A model generated the notes under the pieces. That model was given only the letters and a program-made list of their open reading frames with translations, made no database searches and had not been told where the DNA came from. Both the position numbers and the translations under genes were made by a program. Shown in pieces: positions 1-8,085 of a stretch of DNA of 64,000 bases (its first letter is position 1; the number at the start of each line of letters is the position of its first letter). This stretch comes from Devosia sp. (GTDB taxonomy: Bacteria; Pseudomonadota; Alphaproteobacteria; Rhizobiales; Devosiaceae), in NCBI GenBank assembly GCA_015234425.1, contig JADGNE010000050.1:62001-126000 (forward strand). The letters run 5' to 3'.

Positions 1-1305
1 ATAGATCTGCTCGGTGGCGTCGACCTCAGCGGCGTATTCGGCCGGCCAGACAAAGGCATTGTCGGCCACGAAGTCCGCCTTGATGTTGTCGAGCGCGGCC
101 TGTGCGGTGTCGCCAAGCAGCGGGGTCGGCGGCGTCCAGTTGGACGCGTTAAAGAAGCGCGCATACCAGGTCGAGATCGCGTCGGTGAAGGTCACGCTGC
201 CATCGGCGGCGGTATTGTGGTGCACGCCCTCAAAGCCCAGGCGGTCGATATCCTGACCTTCCTTGGAGGCCATGAATTCGAGCACTTTGAAGGCTTCTTC
301 CTTGTGCTCGGAGAGCGAGGAGATCGCCCAGCCGCGCGCTTCCTTGGCCACATCGACCGCAGCCAGGCCCTTGCCGCCCGGGCCCGACGGCACTGGCAGC
401 AGCACGAGGCTCACGTCAGCGTCCGGATAGGTCTGGCGCATCTTGCCCGAATAGATGTCGATCACTTCCGGCGACGAGCCGAAGATCACGCCGGCCTTGC
501 CGGTGTAGAACTTGTCTTCCTTCACGTCATAGGTGTTGGTGACATATTCCTTGTCGAAGAGGCCCTTGTCCGCCAGCCGCGCGTAGAACTCGATCTTGGC
601 CTTTTCCGCGTCGGTCACGCGGGCATTCACCCACTTGCCCTCGGCGTTCTTCATCCAGGTGCCGGTCACGCCAAACGCCTGATTGAAGATGGAGTCGAGT
701 TCACCCGTATTGCCAAAACCGGTCAGGCCCAGCGTATTGCCCGGCGTGCCGTCACCATCGAGATCGGCGTCGTGAATGGCCTGGAACAGCGCTTCATATT
801 CTTCCACCGTGGTCGGTGGCTGAAGGCCCAGCTCATCCAGCCAGTCCTTGCGCATCACCGGCTGCGGAGCGCGCGCGGGATAGAGATAGATGAGATAAGG
901 ATAGTTCTCGAGACGGTCTAAATTGTGCGGCCACATGCCGGCCTTCACAGTTTCCGAGCCTTCCACCCAGGGGCGCAGATCCTCGAGAATCCCCTGCTCG
1001 GCCATCTTCTGGTCGCCGCCTTGGAAATACATGATGTCCGGGATATCGCCCGACAGCAGCATCACGCCCAGCGCCTCGCCATAGGCAGCGGTGCCGCCCG
1101 GCAAATCGATGGTCTGGATATCGACATCGGTTCCCTGCGCCTTGAGCGCAGCTTCGATAGCCTCGATTTCCTTCATGTCATCGGGGTTGGTGGTCAGCAG
1201 ATCCTTGCTCACCAGCCGCAGCGTTGTCTGGGCCATAGCCGGCGCCACAGCAGCACCCAGCATGGCCATGGCCGTCGTCGCCAAAAGCAGCGTCTTGAAC
1301 TTCAT
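1..1305 (-). CDS. Extracellular solute-binding protein of an LplB/YtcP-type carbohydrate ABC importer (C-terminus off the left edge)
   Basis: Periplasmic sugar-binding subunit. The start at 1305 follows a strong GGAGGA ribosome site and opens with a signal peptide (MKFKTLLLATTAMAML, Ala-rich, cleavage near AMA-Q at about residue 25). The mature part begins TTLRLVSKDL and has features of family 1 binding proteins, including DIPDIMYFQGGD near residue 90. The frame is open for 435 codons to base 1, so the stop lies outside the window. Two permease genes of the LplB and YtcP classes lie directly upstream in the same direction. In that class, known ligands are oligosaccharides such as alginate or rhamnogalacturonan fragments, but the ligand here is unknown. 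No ATPase gene is in view; it may lie to the left or be supplied by a shared ATPase. Confidence 0.9.
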   Translation of the reverse strand, partial: MKFKTLLLATTAMAMLGAAVAPAMAQTTLRLVSKDLLTTNPDDMKEIEAIEAALKAQGTDVDIQTIDLPGGTAAYGEALGVMLLSGDIPDIMYFQGGDQKMAEQGILEDLRPWVEGSETVKAGMWPHNLDRLENYPYLIYLYPARAPQPVMRKDWLDELGLQPPTTVEEYEALFQAIHDADLDGDGTPGNTLGLTGFGNTGELDSIFNQAFGVTGTWMKNAEGKWVNARVTDAEKAKIEFYARLADKGLFDKEYVTNTYDVKEDKFYTGKAGVIFGSSPEVIDIYSGKMRQTYPDADVSLVLLPVPSGPGGKGLAAVDVAKEARGWAISSLSEHKEEAFKVLEFMASKEGQDIDRLGFEGVHHNTAADGSVTFTDAISTWYARFFNASNWTPPTPLLGDTAQAALDNIKADFVADNAFVWPAEYAAEVDATEQIY

Positions 1306-1370
1306 TTCCAGTCTCCTCCGTTTATTCCGCCACACCGCTTTCGCGGAATTTTTTGTAACTCACCGGCCCG

Positions 1371-1646
1371 CCTCCCTCCCCCTCGTGGGAGAGATTGAGG
1401 GTGGGGGGCGAGAGCCCCGATCCATCGTCAAAGGCCTGCAGGCCCCATTCTCTCCCACCCACCGGCTCCACCTCCCCCTCGAAGGGGGAGGATAGGAGGG
1501 GGTGGAGTCCCACACACCGGCCCCCACCTCTCCCTCCGGGGGAGAGGTCGACGCCCTTGCGTCGGGTGAGGGGACCTTCCCAAAATCCTAGCAAGGCCCC
1601 CTCACCCGGCTTGCTCCGCAATCCGACCTCTCCCCAAGGGAGAGGT
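1371..1646. repeat. Composite intergenic palindromic element
   Basis: This occupies most of the 359-base gap between the YtcP-type permease and the binding-protein gene, the only gene-free stretch over 300 bases in the window. Two copies of the same hairpin, arms ACCTCTCCC and GGGAGAGGT, sit at 1526-1548 and 1626-1646. Between them is an 11-base inverted pair, CGGGTGAGGGG at 1563-1573 and CCCCTCACCCG at 1598-1608. Another hairpin (CCTCCCCC / GGGGGAGG) is at 1471-1491, and GTGGGAGAG near 1384 can pair with CTCTCCCAC near 1450. No gene is credible here. It resembles dispersed palindromic elements of rhizobial-type genomes and could lower or separate expression of the flanking genes. Confidence 0.75.
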
Positions 1647-1664
1647 GAGCCCCCCCAAAAATCC

Positions 1665-2570
1665 TCATCCCTTCAGCGCCCCCGACATCGTGCCCTTGGT
1701 GAAGAACTTCAAAATCAGCGGGTAGATTGCCAGGATCGGCAGGATGGTGATGAAGATCATCCCCGCCTTCAGCGCCCGGATATTGATCTGCGCAATGGCC
1801 GTGTTGTTAGCGAGATTATTAGCGCCGACGATGGCCACCTTGTCCCCCTCGATCACGAACTGGCGCAGCACCACCTGCAGCGGCCACTTCGTCTGGTCGT
1901 TGAGGTAGATCATAGAGCGGAAGAACTCGTTCCAGTGCAGCACGAGGTAGAACAGCGCGATGGTGGCGAGCGCGGGCTTGGCCAGCGGCAGCACGACCAG
2001 GAAAAAGGTCTGGAACGGATTGGCGCCGTCGAGCTCAGCCGCCTCCAGCAATTCCTTGGGAATTTCCTCGAAGAAGCGGATGAGGATGATGAGGTACCAG
2101 GCGCTGATCACCTTATACATGATGACGGCCCAGGGCGTGTTGAGCAGGCCCATCCGCTTCATCAGGAAGTAGTCGGGAATGATGCCGGGCTCGAACACGA
2201 TGGTCACCAGCACCATGATGAAGATCAGCCGTCGACCCGGCAGGCCGGGTCGCGACATGCCCCAGGCCATCAGCGCCGTGCCGAAAACACCAAGGCAAAC
2301 GCTGGTCGCCGTCATCCAGATCGAGTTGAAGAGACCCCGCTGCACGTTGGGGTGCTGCAGCAGCAGTGCCCAGACATCGGTCGAAAACCCGTCGGGGATG
2401 ATCGAGAGGCCCGAAAAGCCAGCCACCTTGCTCGGCTCGGTAAACGACAGCGCCAGGAGGTTGAGCAGCGGATGCAGCGTGAACACCACAAGCAGCAGCA
2501 GGGTCGAGACGATAAGCACATATTCGACGCGTTCGAGCGGCGTCCGGCGCGAAAAACTGGCCATCACCAC
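1665..2570 (-). CDS. Carbohydrate ABC transporter permease, YtcP-like
   Basis: Inner-membrane permease of 301 residues with about six membrane segments. The cytoplasmic EAA loop that contacts the ATPase is clear: ELLEAAELDGANPFQTFFLV, around residues 190-210, followed by PLAKPALATIALF. The C-terminus FFTKGTMSGALKG is typical of the YtcP class. The gene overlaps the upstream permease by 7 bases, so the two are probably translationally coupled and form a heterodimeric channel. The family name is secure; the sugar is not known. Confidence 0.92.
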   Translation of the reverse strand: MVMASFSRRTPLERVEYVLIVSTLLLLVVFTLHPLLNLLALSFTEPSKVAGFSGLSIIPDGFSTDVWALLLQHPNVQRGLFNSIWMTATSVCLGVFGTALMAWGMSRPGLPGRRLIFIMVLVTIVFEPGIIPDYFLMKRMGLLNTPWAVIMYKVISAWYLIILIRFFEEIPKELLEAAELDGANPFQTFFLVVLPLAKPALATIALFYLVLHWNEFFRSMIYLNDQTKWPLQVVLRQFVIEGDKVAIVGANNLANNTAIAQINIRALKAGMIFITILPILAIYPLILKFFTKGTMSGALKG

Positions 2571-3571
2571 ACTCCCTTGCCGGTCAGTCGCTTGCTGATG
2601 AAATGGCTGATCAACACCAGCGCCATGCCGATCACAGCCTTGAAGAGGCCCGCCGCCGTCGCCAGTGCGTACTCCCCGGTAAACAGGCCCATGCGGTAGA
2701 CATAGGTGTCGAGGATATCGATGGTCGACGCATTGACCGCGTTCTGCATGTTGACCACCTGGTTGAGGTCAGCCGAGAGGAACATGCCCATGTTGAGAAT
2801 GAACAGCGTCGCAATGGTCGGCACGATGCCGGGAATGGTCACGTGTCGGATCTTCTGCCAGCGGCTCGCGCCGTCCAGCTCCGCCGCCTCATAGAGCTGC
2901 GGGTCGATCGCAAAGATCGCCGCGAGATAGAGCAGGCTGTCCCAACCGGCCGAGCGCCAGATTTCCGAGATCACCAGCACCCAGCGGATCGTTCCGGTAT
3001 TGGTCATGTAGTTGATGGGCGCAAAGCCCATCGCGGTCTGGATCTGGTTGACCGCGCCATCGGTAGGCGACAGCAGCGCAATGAACACGCCCGCGATCAC
3101 CACCCAGGACAGGAAGTGCGGCAGATAGATCGCCGACTGGATCATCCCGCGAAACTTGCCGCTGCGGATTTCATTGAGCAGCAGCGCCACGATGATCGGA
3201 ACGGGGAACACGAAGATGATCTTCATGCCCGAGATGATCAGCGTATTGGCCAGCACCTGGTAGAACAGCGGCGAGGAGAACAGCGTCTGAAAGTTCTTCA
3301 GCCCGACCCAGATATTGGGCGGAATGATCCGGACCTGCTCGAACGCCATCTTGGCTTCCCAGATCGGAACATAGTGCCAGACGAAGAAGAACAGGAGGCC
3401 CGGCGCCATCATCGCGTAATAGGGCCACCATTGGCGCACGCTTTCGCGAAAACCCTTCCTCGCGGGTAACAGTCTGCTAGCCAACTCACCCGAAGTGCGA
3501 ATGGCTGCGTCAGCGGGAACGTTCCCACCGATTGGTGCACGCGTCGAATTTTGACCGGCATCAGCAGTCAT
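2564..3571 (-). CDS. Carbohydrate ABC transporter permease, LplB-like
   Basis: Partner permease of 335 residues. I place the start at 3571 (MTADAGQNS) because a GGGAGGG ribosome site lies just before it and the reading frame upstream is inside the lacI gene. About 40 hydrophilic residues precede the first membrane segment (YYAMMAPGLLFFFVWHYV, about residues 53-70). The EAA loop is LYEAAELDGASRWQKIRHVT near residue 230, followed by PGIVPTIATLFIL. It starts 3 bases after the lacI stop, so regulator and permease are in one transcript. A perfect 12-base palindrome resembling the LacI operator lies inside its first codons. Confidence 0.92.
   Translation of the reverse strand: MTADAGQNSTRAPIGGNVPADAAIRTSGELASRLLPARKGFRESVRQWWPYYAMMAPGLLFFFVWHYVPIWEAKMAFEQVRIIPPNIWVGLKNFQTLFSSPLFYQVLANTLIISGMKIIFVFPVPIIVALLLNEIRSGKFRGMIQSAIYLPHFLSWVVIAGVFIALLSPTDGAVNQIQTAMGFAPINYMTNTGTIRWVLVISEIWRSAGWDSLLYLAAIFAIDPQLYEAAELDGASRWQKIRHVTIPGIVPTIATLFILNMGMFLSADLNQVVNMQNAVNASTIDILDTYVYRMGLFTGEYALATAAGLFKAVIGMALVLISHFISKRLTGKGVW
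3515..3526. promoter_or_regulatory. LacI-type operator-like palindrome inside the permease gene
   Basis: GGGAACGTTCCC is a perfect 12-base palindrome in codons about 16-19 of the LplB-like permease. Its half-sites match the two imperfect copies upstream of lacI at 4662-4677 and 4770-4785. LacI-family proteins often bind such central-CG palindromes and use a second site in the coding region to loop DNA. Binding here is inferred. Confidence 0.55.
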
Positions 3572-3573
3572 TT

Positions 3574-4623
3574 TCAGACCCTCCCTGCCCCCGCGATGTG
3601 CGAGGCATGCTGTGTCGACAGATCGGCGAGTGAGCCTCGCTCTAGAAGTCGGCACGGCATGTAAATTCGCCGGTGGTCCGGCTTGTGTTCAATCTCATCG
3701 AACAGGCACTCCACTGCCCGCTCGCCGATATCGCGTCCCGGCTTGGCCACGGTCGTGAGCCCCGGCCAGGCAAATTCCCCTGACGGAATCCCGTCAAAAC
3801 CGAGGATCGACACATCGCGCGGGCAATCGAGGCCCGCGTCGCGCACCGCCATCATTGCGCCTAGCGCCATCATGTCATTGGCGGCAAACACCGCCAGATG
3901 CCCAACGCGCGGTTGCGCCAGCAGGCGCCGCATCGCCTCGCGCCCGCCTTCAACCGTATATTCGCCGTCCTCGATCGGCAGGATCGCTGGATCGAGGTCG
4001 CGCTCGACACAGTGCTCATGCACAGCCCGCAAAAAACGCGCACGGGCCAGACGACCTTTCGAGCCCAGGATCAGCGCGGGAGCCTTGTGCCCCTTGGCGA
4101 CAAGATAATCGAGGCCCAGCCGCACGGCCTGGGCGATGTCCGAGCCGACGCTCGAAATATCTGGAAACCGTTCGGCGCTCGAACCGATGAACACGCAGGG
4201 CATGCCGAAGCGGTCAAGATCGTCAAAACTGTCGGAGACGGGATTAACGATGGCGCCATCCACCCGGGCCCGCCGCAGCGTCCGCAGATGAGCCGCCTCG
4301 ACCTCCGGGTCCCAGTCCGACGAAAAGACCAGCAGCGAAGCGCCCGCCTTGGCCGCGCGATCCTGCGCGCCACGCGCGACATCAGCCCAGAACGGGTTGG
4401 CGATATCGGGAATGACGAGCCCCAGCATGCCGCTGCGTCCCGAGCGCATGCCCACCGCCAGATGGTTGCGCTCATAGCCCACCGCCTCGGCCGCCTGGAT
4501 GACCTTTTTCCGGGTCTCTTCAGTGATGTTGGAAGAACCAGCCAGTGCCCGCGCTGCGGTGCTCTTGGACACCCCGGCGCGCTCGGCAACATCGATAATG
4601 GTCGGCCGGCGGTTACGGCTCAT
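3574..4623 (-). CDS. LacI family transcriptional regulator
   Basis: Sugar-responsive DNA-binding regulator of 349 residues. The start at 4623 (MSRNRRPTIIDVAERAGVS) is chosen because GGGAGAG precedes it and it places the helix-turn-helix at the N-terminus, as in the family. The HTH is VSKSTAARALAGSSNITEET, about residues 18-37, followed by the hinge helix (YERNHLAVGMRSGRSG). A periplasmic-binding-like sensor domain fills the rest, with LGLVIPDIANPFWADVARG and later VFAANDMMALGAM. It is first in a leftward operon with the ABC permeases and binding protein, which it probably represses until the sugar is present. Near-palindromic sites upstream suggest it also regulates itself. Confidence 0.93.
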   Translation of the reverse strand: MSRNRRPTIIDVAERAGVSKSTAARALAGSSNITEETRKKVIQAAEAVGYERNHLAVGMRSGRSGMLGLVIPDIANPFWADVARGAQDRAAKAGASLLVFSSDWDPEVEAAHLRTLRRARVDGAIVNPVSDSFDDLDRFGMPCVFIGSSAERFPDISSVGSDIAQAVRLGLDYLVAKGHKAPALILGSKGRLARARFLRAVHEHCVERDLDPAILPIEDGEYTVEGGREAMRRLLAQPRVGHLAVFAANDMMALGAMMAVRDAGLDCPRDVSILGFDGIPSGEFAWPGLTTVAKPGRDIGERAVECLFDEIEHKPDHRRIYMPCRLLERGSLADLSTQHASHIAGAGRV

Positions 4624-4661
4624 ACCCAATTCTCTCCCTCGCCCGGCCCCTCCGCCAAGCA

Positions 4662-4677
4662 TGGGAACGTTACCGCG
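4662..4677. promoter_or_regulatory. LacI-type operator-like site 1
   Basis: TGGGAACGTTACCGCG is centred on AACGTT about 45 bases upstream of the lacI start. Its arms GGAACGTTACC are a near-perfect inverted repeat. It shares its half-site with the perfect palindrome at 3515-3526. The position fits repression of the lacI-permease operon. Confidence 0.6.
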
Positions 4678-4769
4678 AAACACACCCAAGTCAACACCAC
4701 ATGTTGAGCAAGCAGCGTAAATATCGAAAAGGCTTGAGATTGCAGGCCCTTAGCACCACGGCCTCTCCG

Positions 4770-4785
4770 GCGGTCACGTTCCCGA
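4770..4785. promoter_or_regulatory. LacI-type operator-like site 2
   Basis: The core CGGTCACGTTCCCG differs by one base in the centre from the reverse complement of site 1, whose core is CGGTAACGTTCCC. The two centres are about 109 bases apart, a spacing compatible with a repression loop. It lies between the lacI promoter region and the terminator that follows dctP. Confidence 0.5.
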
Positions 4786-4792
4786 AACCCAC

Positions 4793-4822
4793 AAAAAAGC
4801 CCCGCCTGAGATCGGGCGGGGC
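4793..4822 (-). terminator. Rho-independent terminator after dctP
   Basis: On the minus strand an 8-base GC stem (GCCCCGCC / GGCGGGGC, 4799-4806 with 4815-4822) is followed directly by six T. It sits 24 bases past the dctP stop and separates the TRAP operon from the lacI operon. Confidence 0.88.
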
Positions 4823-4846
4823 TTCGGAAATGTCGGTCTGCAGGTG

Positions 4847-5863
4847 TTACTCTGCCGCGATTGCAGCGCGGGCAGCTTCCACCAGAGCCGGGCCATCGAC
4901 GCCGATGGCTTCCATTTCCTTGTACCATTCATCATAGGTCGGCTCGGCAGCCGCCACCCAGCGGGCGGTCTCTTCGGCATCGAGCTGGACGATGTTGTTG
5001 CCGGCCTTCACAGCGAGCGAAAGGCCTGTCGCATCACCATTATCCATGACGCGACCGAACTGGCGCGACAGCTCCAGCCCCGAATGTTCGTCGATGATCG
5101 CCTTCAGATCATCGGGCAGATTGTTGTAGCTGTCATGGTTCATGAACATGCCGAACGTCTGGCTGTAGAGGCCATGGTCGCTGGTGAAACCGGTATGGTT
5201 CTTCACCAGCTCGGCAATACGCAGCGAGGGGGTAACTTCCCACGGAACGGTCGTCGCTTCGATCACGCCCTTCGACAGCGCTTCCGGGGTCTGGGTCACC
5301 GGCATGCCGACTGGCTCGGCACCGAGCAGGCGCAACATGTTGGAAATAATGCGAGATCCGCCGCGGACCTTCATCCCCTCGAGGTCTTCGAGCGAGTTGA
5401 TCGGCTCCTGCGAATGGAAGAGCCCGGGGCCGTGGGTGTGCAGTGCCAGCACTTTGGACCCGGCCATTTCGTCGGCGGCATTGGCCATCACATACTTATA
5501 GAAGGCCGCCGAGGATGCCTCGCCGGTGGTCAGCATGAAGGGCAGCTCGAACACTTCCGCCTTGGGGAAGCGGCCCGGCGTATAGCCCAGAATGGTCCAG
5601 ACGATATCCACCACGCCGTCCTTGGCCTGGTCGTAGAGATCGGCAGGAACGCCACCGAGCTGCATGGCCGGATAGAGTTCAAAGGCAATGCGCCCGCCGG
5701 AAGCTTCTGACACCATATTGGCCCAGGGCTCGATCGCCTGTGCCGGGATGGTCGCCTGTGCCGGCAGCATCTGGTGAATGCGGAGCGTCACCTCCTGGGC
5801 AAAGCTCGTGCTGGACAGCGCCAGGGCTGCAATCGCGCCGAGAATAAGGCTTGTCGACTTCAT
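4847..5863 (-). CDS. dctP: TRAP transporter substrate-binding protein DctP
   Basis: Periplasmic binding subunit of 338 residues. The start at 5863 follows GGGAGGAAG and gives a signal peptide (MKSTSLILGAIAALALSSTSFA-QE). The frame stays open upstream through the dctM gene, so a much longer reading is wrong. DctP features include KVRGGSRIISNMLRLLGAEPVG, around residues 165-186, with the conserved Arg that binds the substrate carboxylate, then MPVTQTPEALSKGVIEATTVPWEV. The ligand is therefore probably an organic acid anion. Because marR and the ferulate genes are divergent neighbours and share an operator, an aromatic acid such as ferulate or coumarate is my best guess, by inference only. Confidence 0.93.
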   Translation of the reverse strand: MKSTSLILGAIAALALSSTSFAQEVTLRIHQMLPAQATIPAQAIEPWANMVSEASGGRIAFELYPAMQLGGVPADLYDQAKDGVVDIVWTILGYTPGRFPKAEVFELPFMLTTGEASSAAFYKYVMANAADEMAGSKVLALHTHGPGLFHSQEPINSLEDLEGMKVRGGSRIISNMLRLLGAEPVGMPVTQTPEALSKGVIEATTVPWEVTPSLRIAELVKNHTGFTSDHGLYSQTFGMFMNHDSYNNLPDDLKAIIDEHSGLELSRQFGRVMDNGDATGLSLAVKAGNNIVQLDAEETARWVAAAEPTYDEWYKEMEAIGVDGPALVEAARAAIAAE

Positions 5864-5946
5864 TTTACTTCCTCCCTTGGGTGCCGGACAATTGCCGGCC
5901 AGTTGGCCCTGCGCCTCATTCCTCCTCGACGCGCAGAGCATCCTCG

Positions 5947-7272
5947 CTAGTAGAACCACCAGACCAGGCTGAGCGTGATCGCTGGGAATGCTACCAGGAT
6001 TATGGTTCGGACAATGTCGCTCAGAACGAATGGCAACACGCCCCAATAGGTGTCGGAGAGCTTGGTGCCCGGCGACATGCTGTTGATGATGAATAGGTTC
6101 ATGCCCACCGGCGGGGTGATCAATCCCACCTCGACCGCAATCAGCGCGATTATGCCAAACCAGATGCCGAACTCGTCCGGTGTGAGGCCGAAATCGAGGA
6201 CCATCAGCATGGGATAAAGGATCGGAATGGTCAGCAGGATCATGGACAGAGAGTCCATGACGCAGCCGAGAATGACGTAGAACACCAGCACAATCGCCAG
6301 CACCACCCACGGGTTGAACCCCTGCTCGCCAATCCAGTTGGCCGAAAACTGCGGCAGTTGTGACAGCGCCAGGAACCCGTTGAGCACCGCGGCACCGAAC
6401 ACGATCAGGAAGATCATCGCCGTCGACGTGGCCGTCGAAATCAGCGCGTCTCTGACGCCCGCCCAGCTGAGGCTTCGATTGGCGAGGGCAATCAGCCCGG
6501 TGCCCGCAGCGCCGATGGCCGCGGCCTCGGTGGGAGTGAAGATGCCGGTGTAGATGCCGCCGATGACCAGCACGAACACCGCCAGCACCGGCCAGATATC
6601 AAACAGCGCCTTGAACCGCTCGACGTACGGGAGCCGTTCCAGCGTCGTACCAGCGCCGGGCCGAACCCGCACATAAATGGCGATGACAATGAGATAGCCC
6701 AGGGCTGCCAGAAGGCCTGGAATGAACGCGCCCATGAACAGCTTTGCGATGTTCTGTTCGGTCAGCACCGCGAAAATCACCAGGATCACCGACGGCGGAA
6801 TCAGAATGCCCAGCGTGCCGCCGGCGGCCACGGTTCCCGTCGCCAGACTATCCGAATAGCCATATTTCTTGAGCTCCGGCAGCGCCACCCGACCCATTGT
6901 TGCTGCGGTTGCCAGCGACGACCCGACGATGGAGCCAAAGCCGGCGCTCGCGCCGATAGCGGCCATCGCCACACCGCCTTTGCGGTGCCCAAGCCAGGCC
7001 GTCGCCGCCTTGAATATCTTGGTAGAAAGCCCGCTCATGGTCGCGAACTGGCCCATCAGCAGGAACAACGGCACAACGGAAAGGCTGTGCGACGCAAACG
7101 TGCTGTAGCTCAGCGTCTTGAATTGCGACATCACCGGATTGAAATTCTTGGTGACGAGCCAGGTGCCGACAACACCCACGGCCATCATGGCCAGCCCGAT
7201 CGGGACGCGCAGGAAGACCAGCAACAGGACGACCGGAATGCCCAGAAGTCCGAGGATGAGATTGGTGGTCAA
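5947..7272 (-). CDS. dctM: TRAP transporter large permease DctM
   Basis: Sodium-coupled membrane permease of 441 residues with about 12 membrane segments. It has the typical N-terminus (GLLGIPVVLLLVFLRVPIGLAMM) and the motif SAGFGSIVGSSLATAATMG near residue 115. The C-terminal half has GLITPPVGMNLFIINSM. The start is a TTG at 7272 that overlaps the dctQ stop as TTGA, with GGGGAG before it, so translation is coupled to dctQ. It works with the small DctQ subunit and the DctP binding protein encoded downstream. Confidence 0.94.
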   Translation of the reverse strand: MTTNLILGLLGIPVVLLLVFLRVPIGLAMMAVGVVGTWLVTKNFNPVMSQFKTLSYSTFASHSLSVVPLFLLMGQFATMSGLSTKIFKAATAWLGHRKGGVAMAAIGASAGFGSIVGSSLATAATMGRVALPELKKYGYSDSLATGTVAAGGTLGILIPPSVILVIFAVLTEQNIAKLFMGAFIPGLLAALGYLIVIAIYVRVRPGAGTTLERLPYVERFKALFDIWPVLAVFVLVIGGIYTGIFTPTEAAAIGAAGTGLIALANRSLSWAGVRDALISTATSTAMIFLIVFGAAVLNGFLALSQLPQFSANWIGEQGFNPWVVLAIVLVFYVILGCVMDSLSMILLTIPILYPMLMVLDFGLTPDEFGIWFGIIALIAVEVGLITPPVGMNLFIINSMSPGTKLSDTYWGVLPFVLSDIVRTIILVAFPAITLSLVWWFY

Positions 7273-7811
7273 TGTTCGCTCCCCACATGCTTGGGTCCGG
7301 CGCGTCCGGCAAGCGCATCGCTGATGGATCGGCCGAATACATAGAAGGCGACGAAGACCATCGCCGCCGCGCCAACCATGGCAGCGGCAAATGCCCAGCC
7401 CATCGAGATCCCAAGCAGGATTGTCGTTTCACGATAGTTGAATTTGTCGAGCATGCCGAACCACAGCCGCCAGGCGATAAAGGCCGAGGCCACCAGCATC
7501 AGCAGATCGGTGACGACCAAGATCCAGGCGTTGGTGCGCGGTCCAAGACTGTCGGTGATCAGGGAAACAAGTGCGTGACCCCGGGCGATGTGGGCAATGG
7601 GTAGAAAGGCGAAGACCGCAAAGCCCATGCCCACGGTCACGAGCTCATAATCGCCCAGGATCGGCTTGAGACCGGCCCAGATGAACGCTCTGCCGGTGAC
7701 GCTGACGACAACGAGGACAACCATCGCGAGGAGCACGATGCCCCCGGCTATCGCCATCCAACGGGCAACACCATTCGCCAGACGTCCAAGTACGGACGTG
7801 TCCTGAAACAC
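7269..7811 (-). CDS. dctQ: TRAP transporter small permease DctQ
   Basis: Small integral membrane subunit of 180 residues with four membrane segments (about residues 15-40, 50-70, 95-115 and 140-165). The start is GTG at 7811 with a strong GGGGGAGA site. The family motif region GMGFAVFAFLPIAHIARGHALV (middle of the protein) is present. It is first in the leftward operon dctQ-dctM-dctP and divergent from marR across a 274-base gap that holds the MarR-type operator. Confidence 0.92.
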   Translation of the reverse strand: MFQDTSVLGRLANGVARWMAIAGGIVLLAMVVLVVVSVTGRAFIWAGLKPILGDYELVTVGMGFAVFAFLPIAHIARGHALVSLITDSLGPRTNAWILVVTDLLMLVASAFIAWRLWFGMLDKFNYRETTILLGISMGWAFAAAMVGAAAMVFVAFYVFGRSISDALAGRAGPKHVGSEH

Positions 7812-7997
7812 AATTCTTCTCCCCCGATAGTTGAAACGTCCAGACGCTATGACGTGATATGCTATTGCGTGAGACAGCCCTCCCCAGCCGTCGTCCCAAT
7901 TCTATGGACAGCACTCCCAGGCTCTGGAAAGACAGGAGAATATTGGCAACCAGTTTGGCCCCATCCTGTCCGGCACATCATGCACCTCCTCAAGTGC

Positions 7998-8035
7998 TTG
8001 ACGTACATGCCATCTCAAATGTTATTTATCATAAC
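7998..8035 (+). promoter_or_regulatory. marR promoter with MarR-type operator
   Basis: A 15-base inverted repeat GTTAT-TTATC-ATAAC lies at 8021-8035, 50 bases before the marR start. It overlaps a likely -10 (GTTATT or TTATTT) placed 17 bases after TTGACG at 7998-8003. The same GTTAT-N5-ATAAC pattern occurs over the promoter of the CoA-ligase operon at 13689-13703. The site lies in the gap between marR and dctQ and could govern both directions. Confidence 0.7.
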
Positions 8036-8085
8036 AAAGCCCATCAGTCGCAGCAAGCGACTCTCGACCCCTCCGGAGTGCCTTG

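Noticed and set aside
1395..2699. Long plus-strand open frame of 434 codons
   Set aside because: It lies opposite the YtcP-type permease and the palindromic repeats; its translation is Arg/Gly/His-rich, typical of an antisense frame in GC-rich DNA.
4847..6310. Reading dctP as a 487-residue protein starting at 6310
   Set aside because: The added N-terminus is an out-of-frame part of dctM; the start at 5863 has a ribosome site and a signal peptide.
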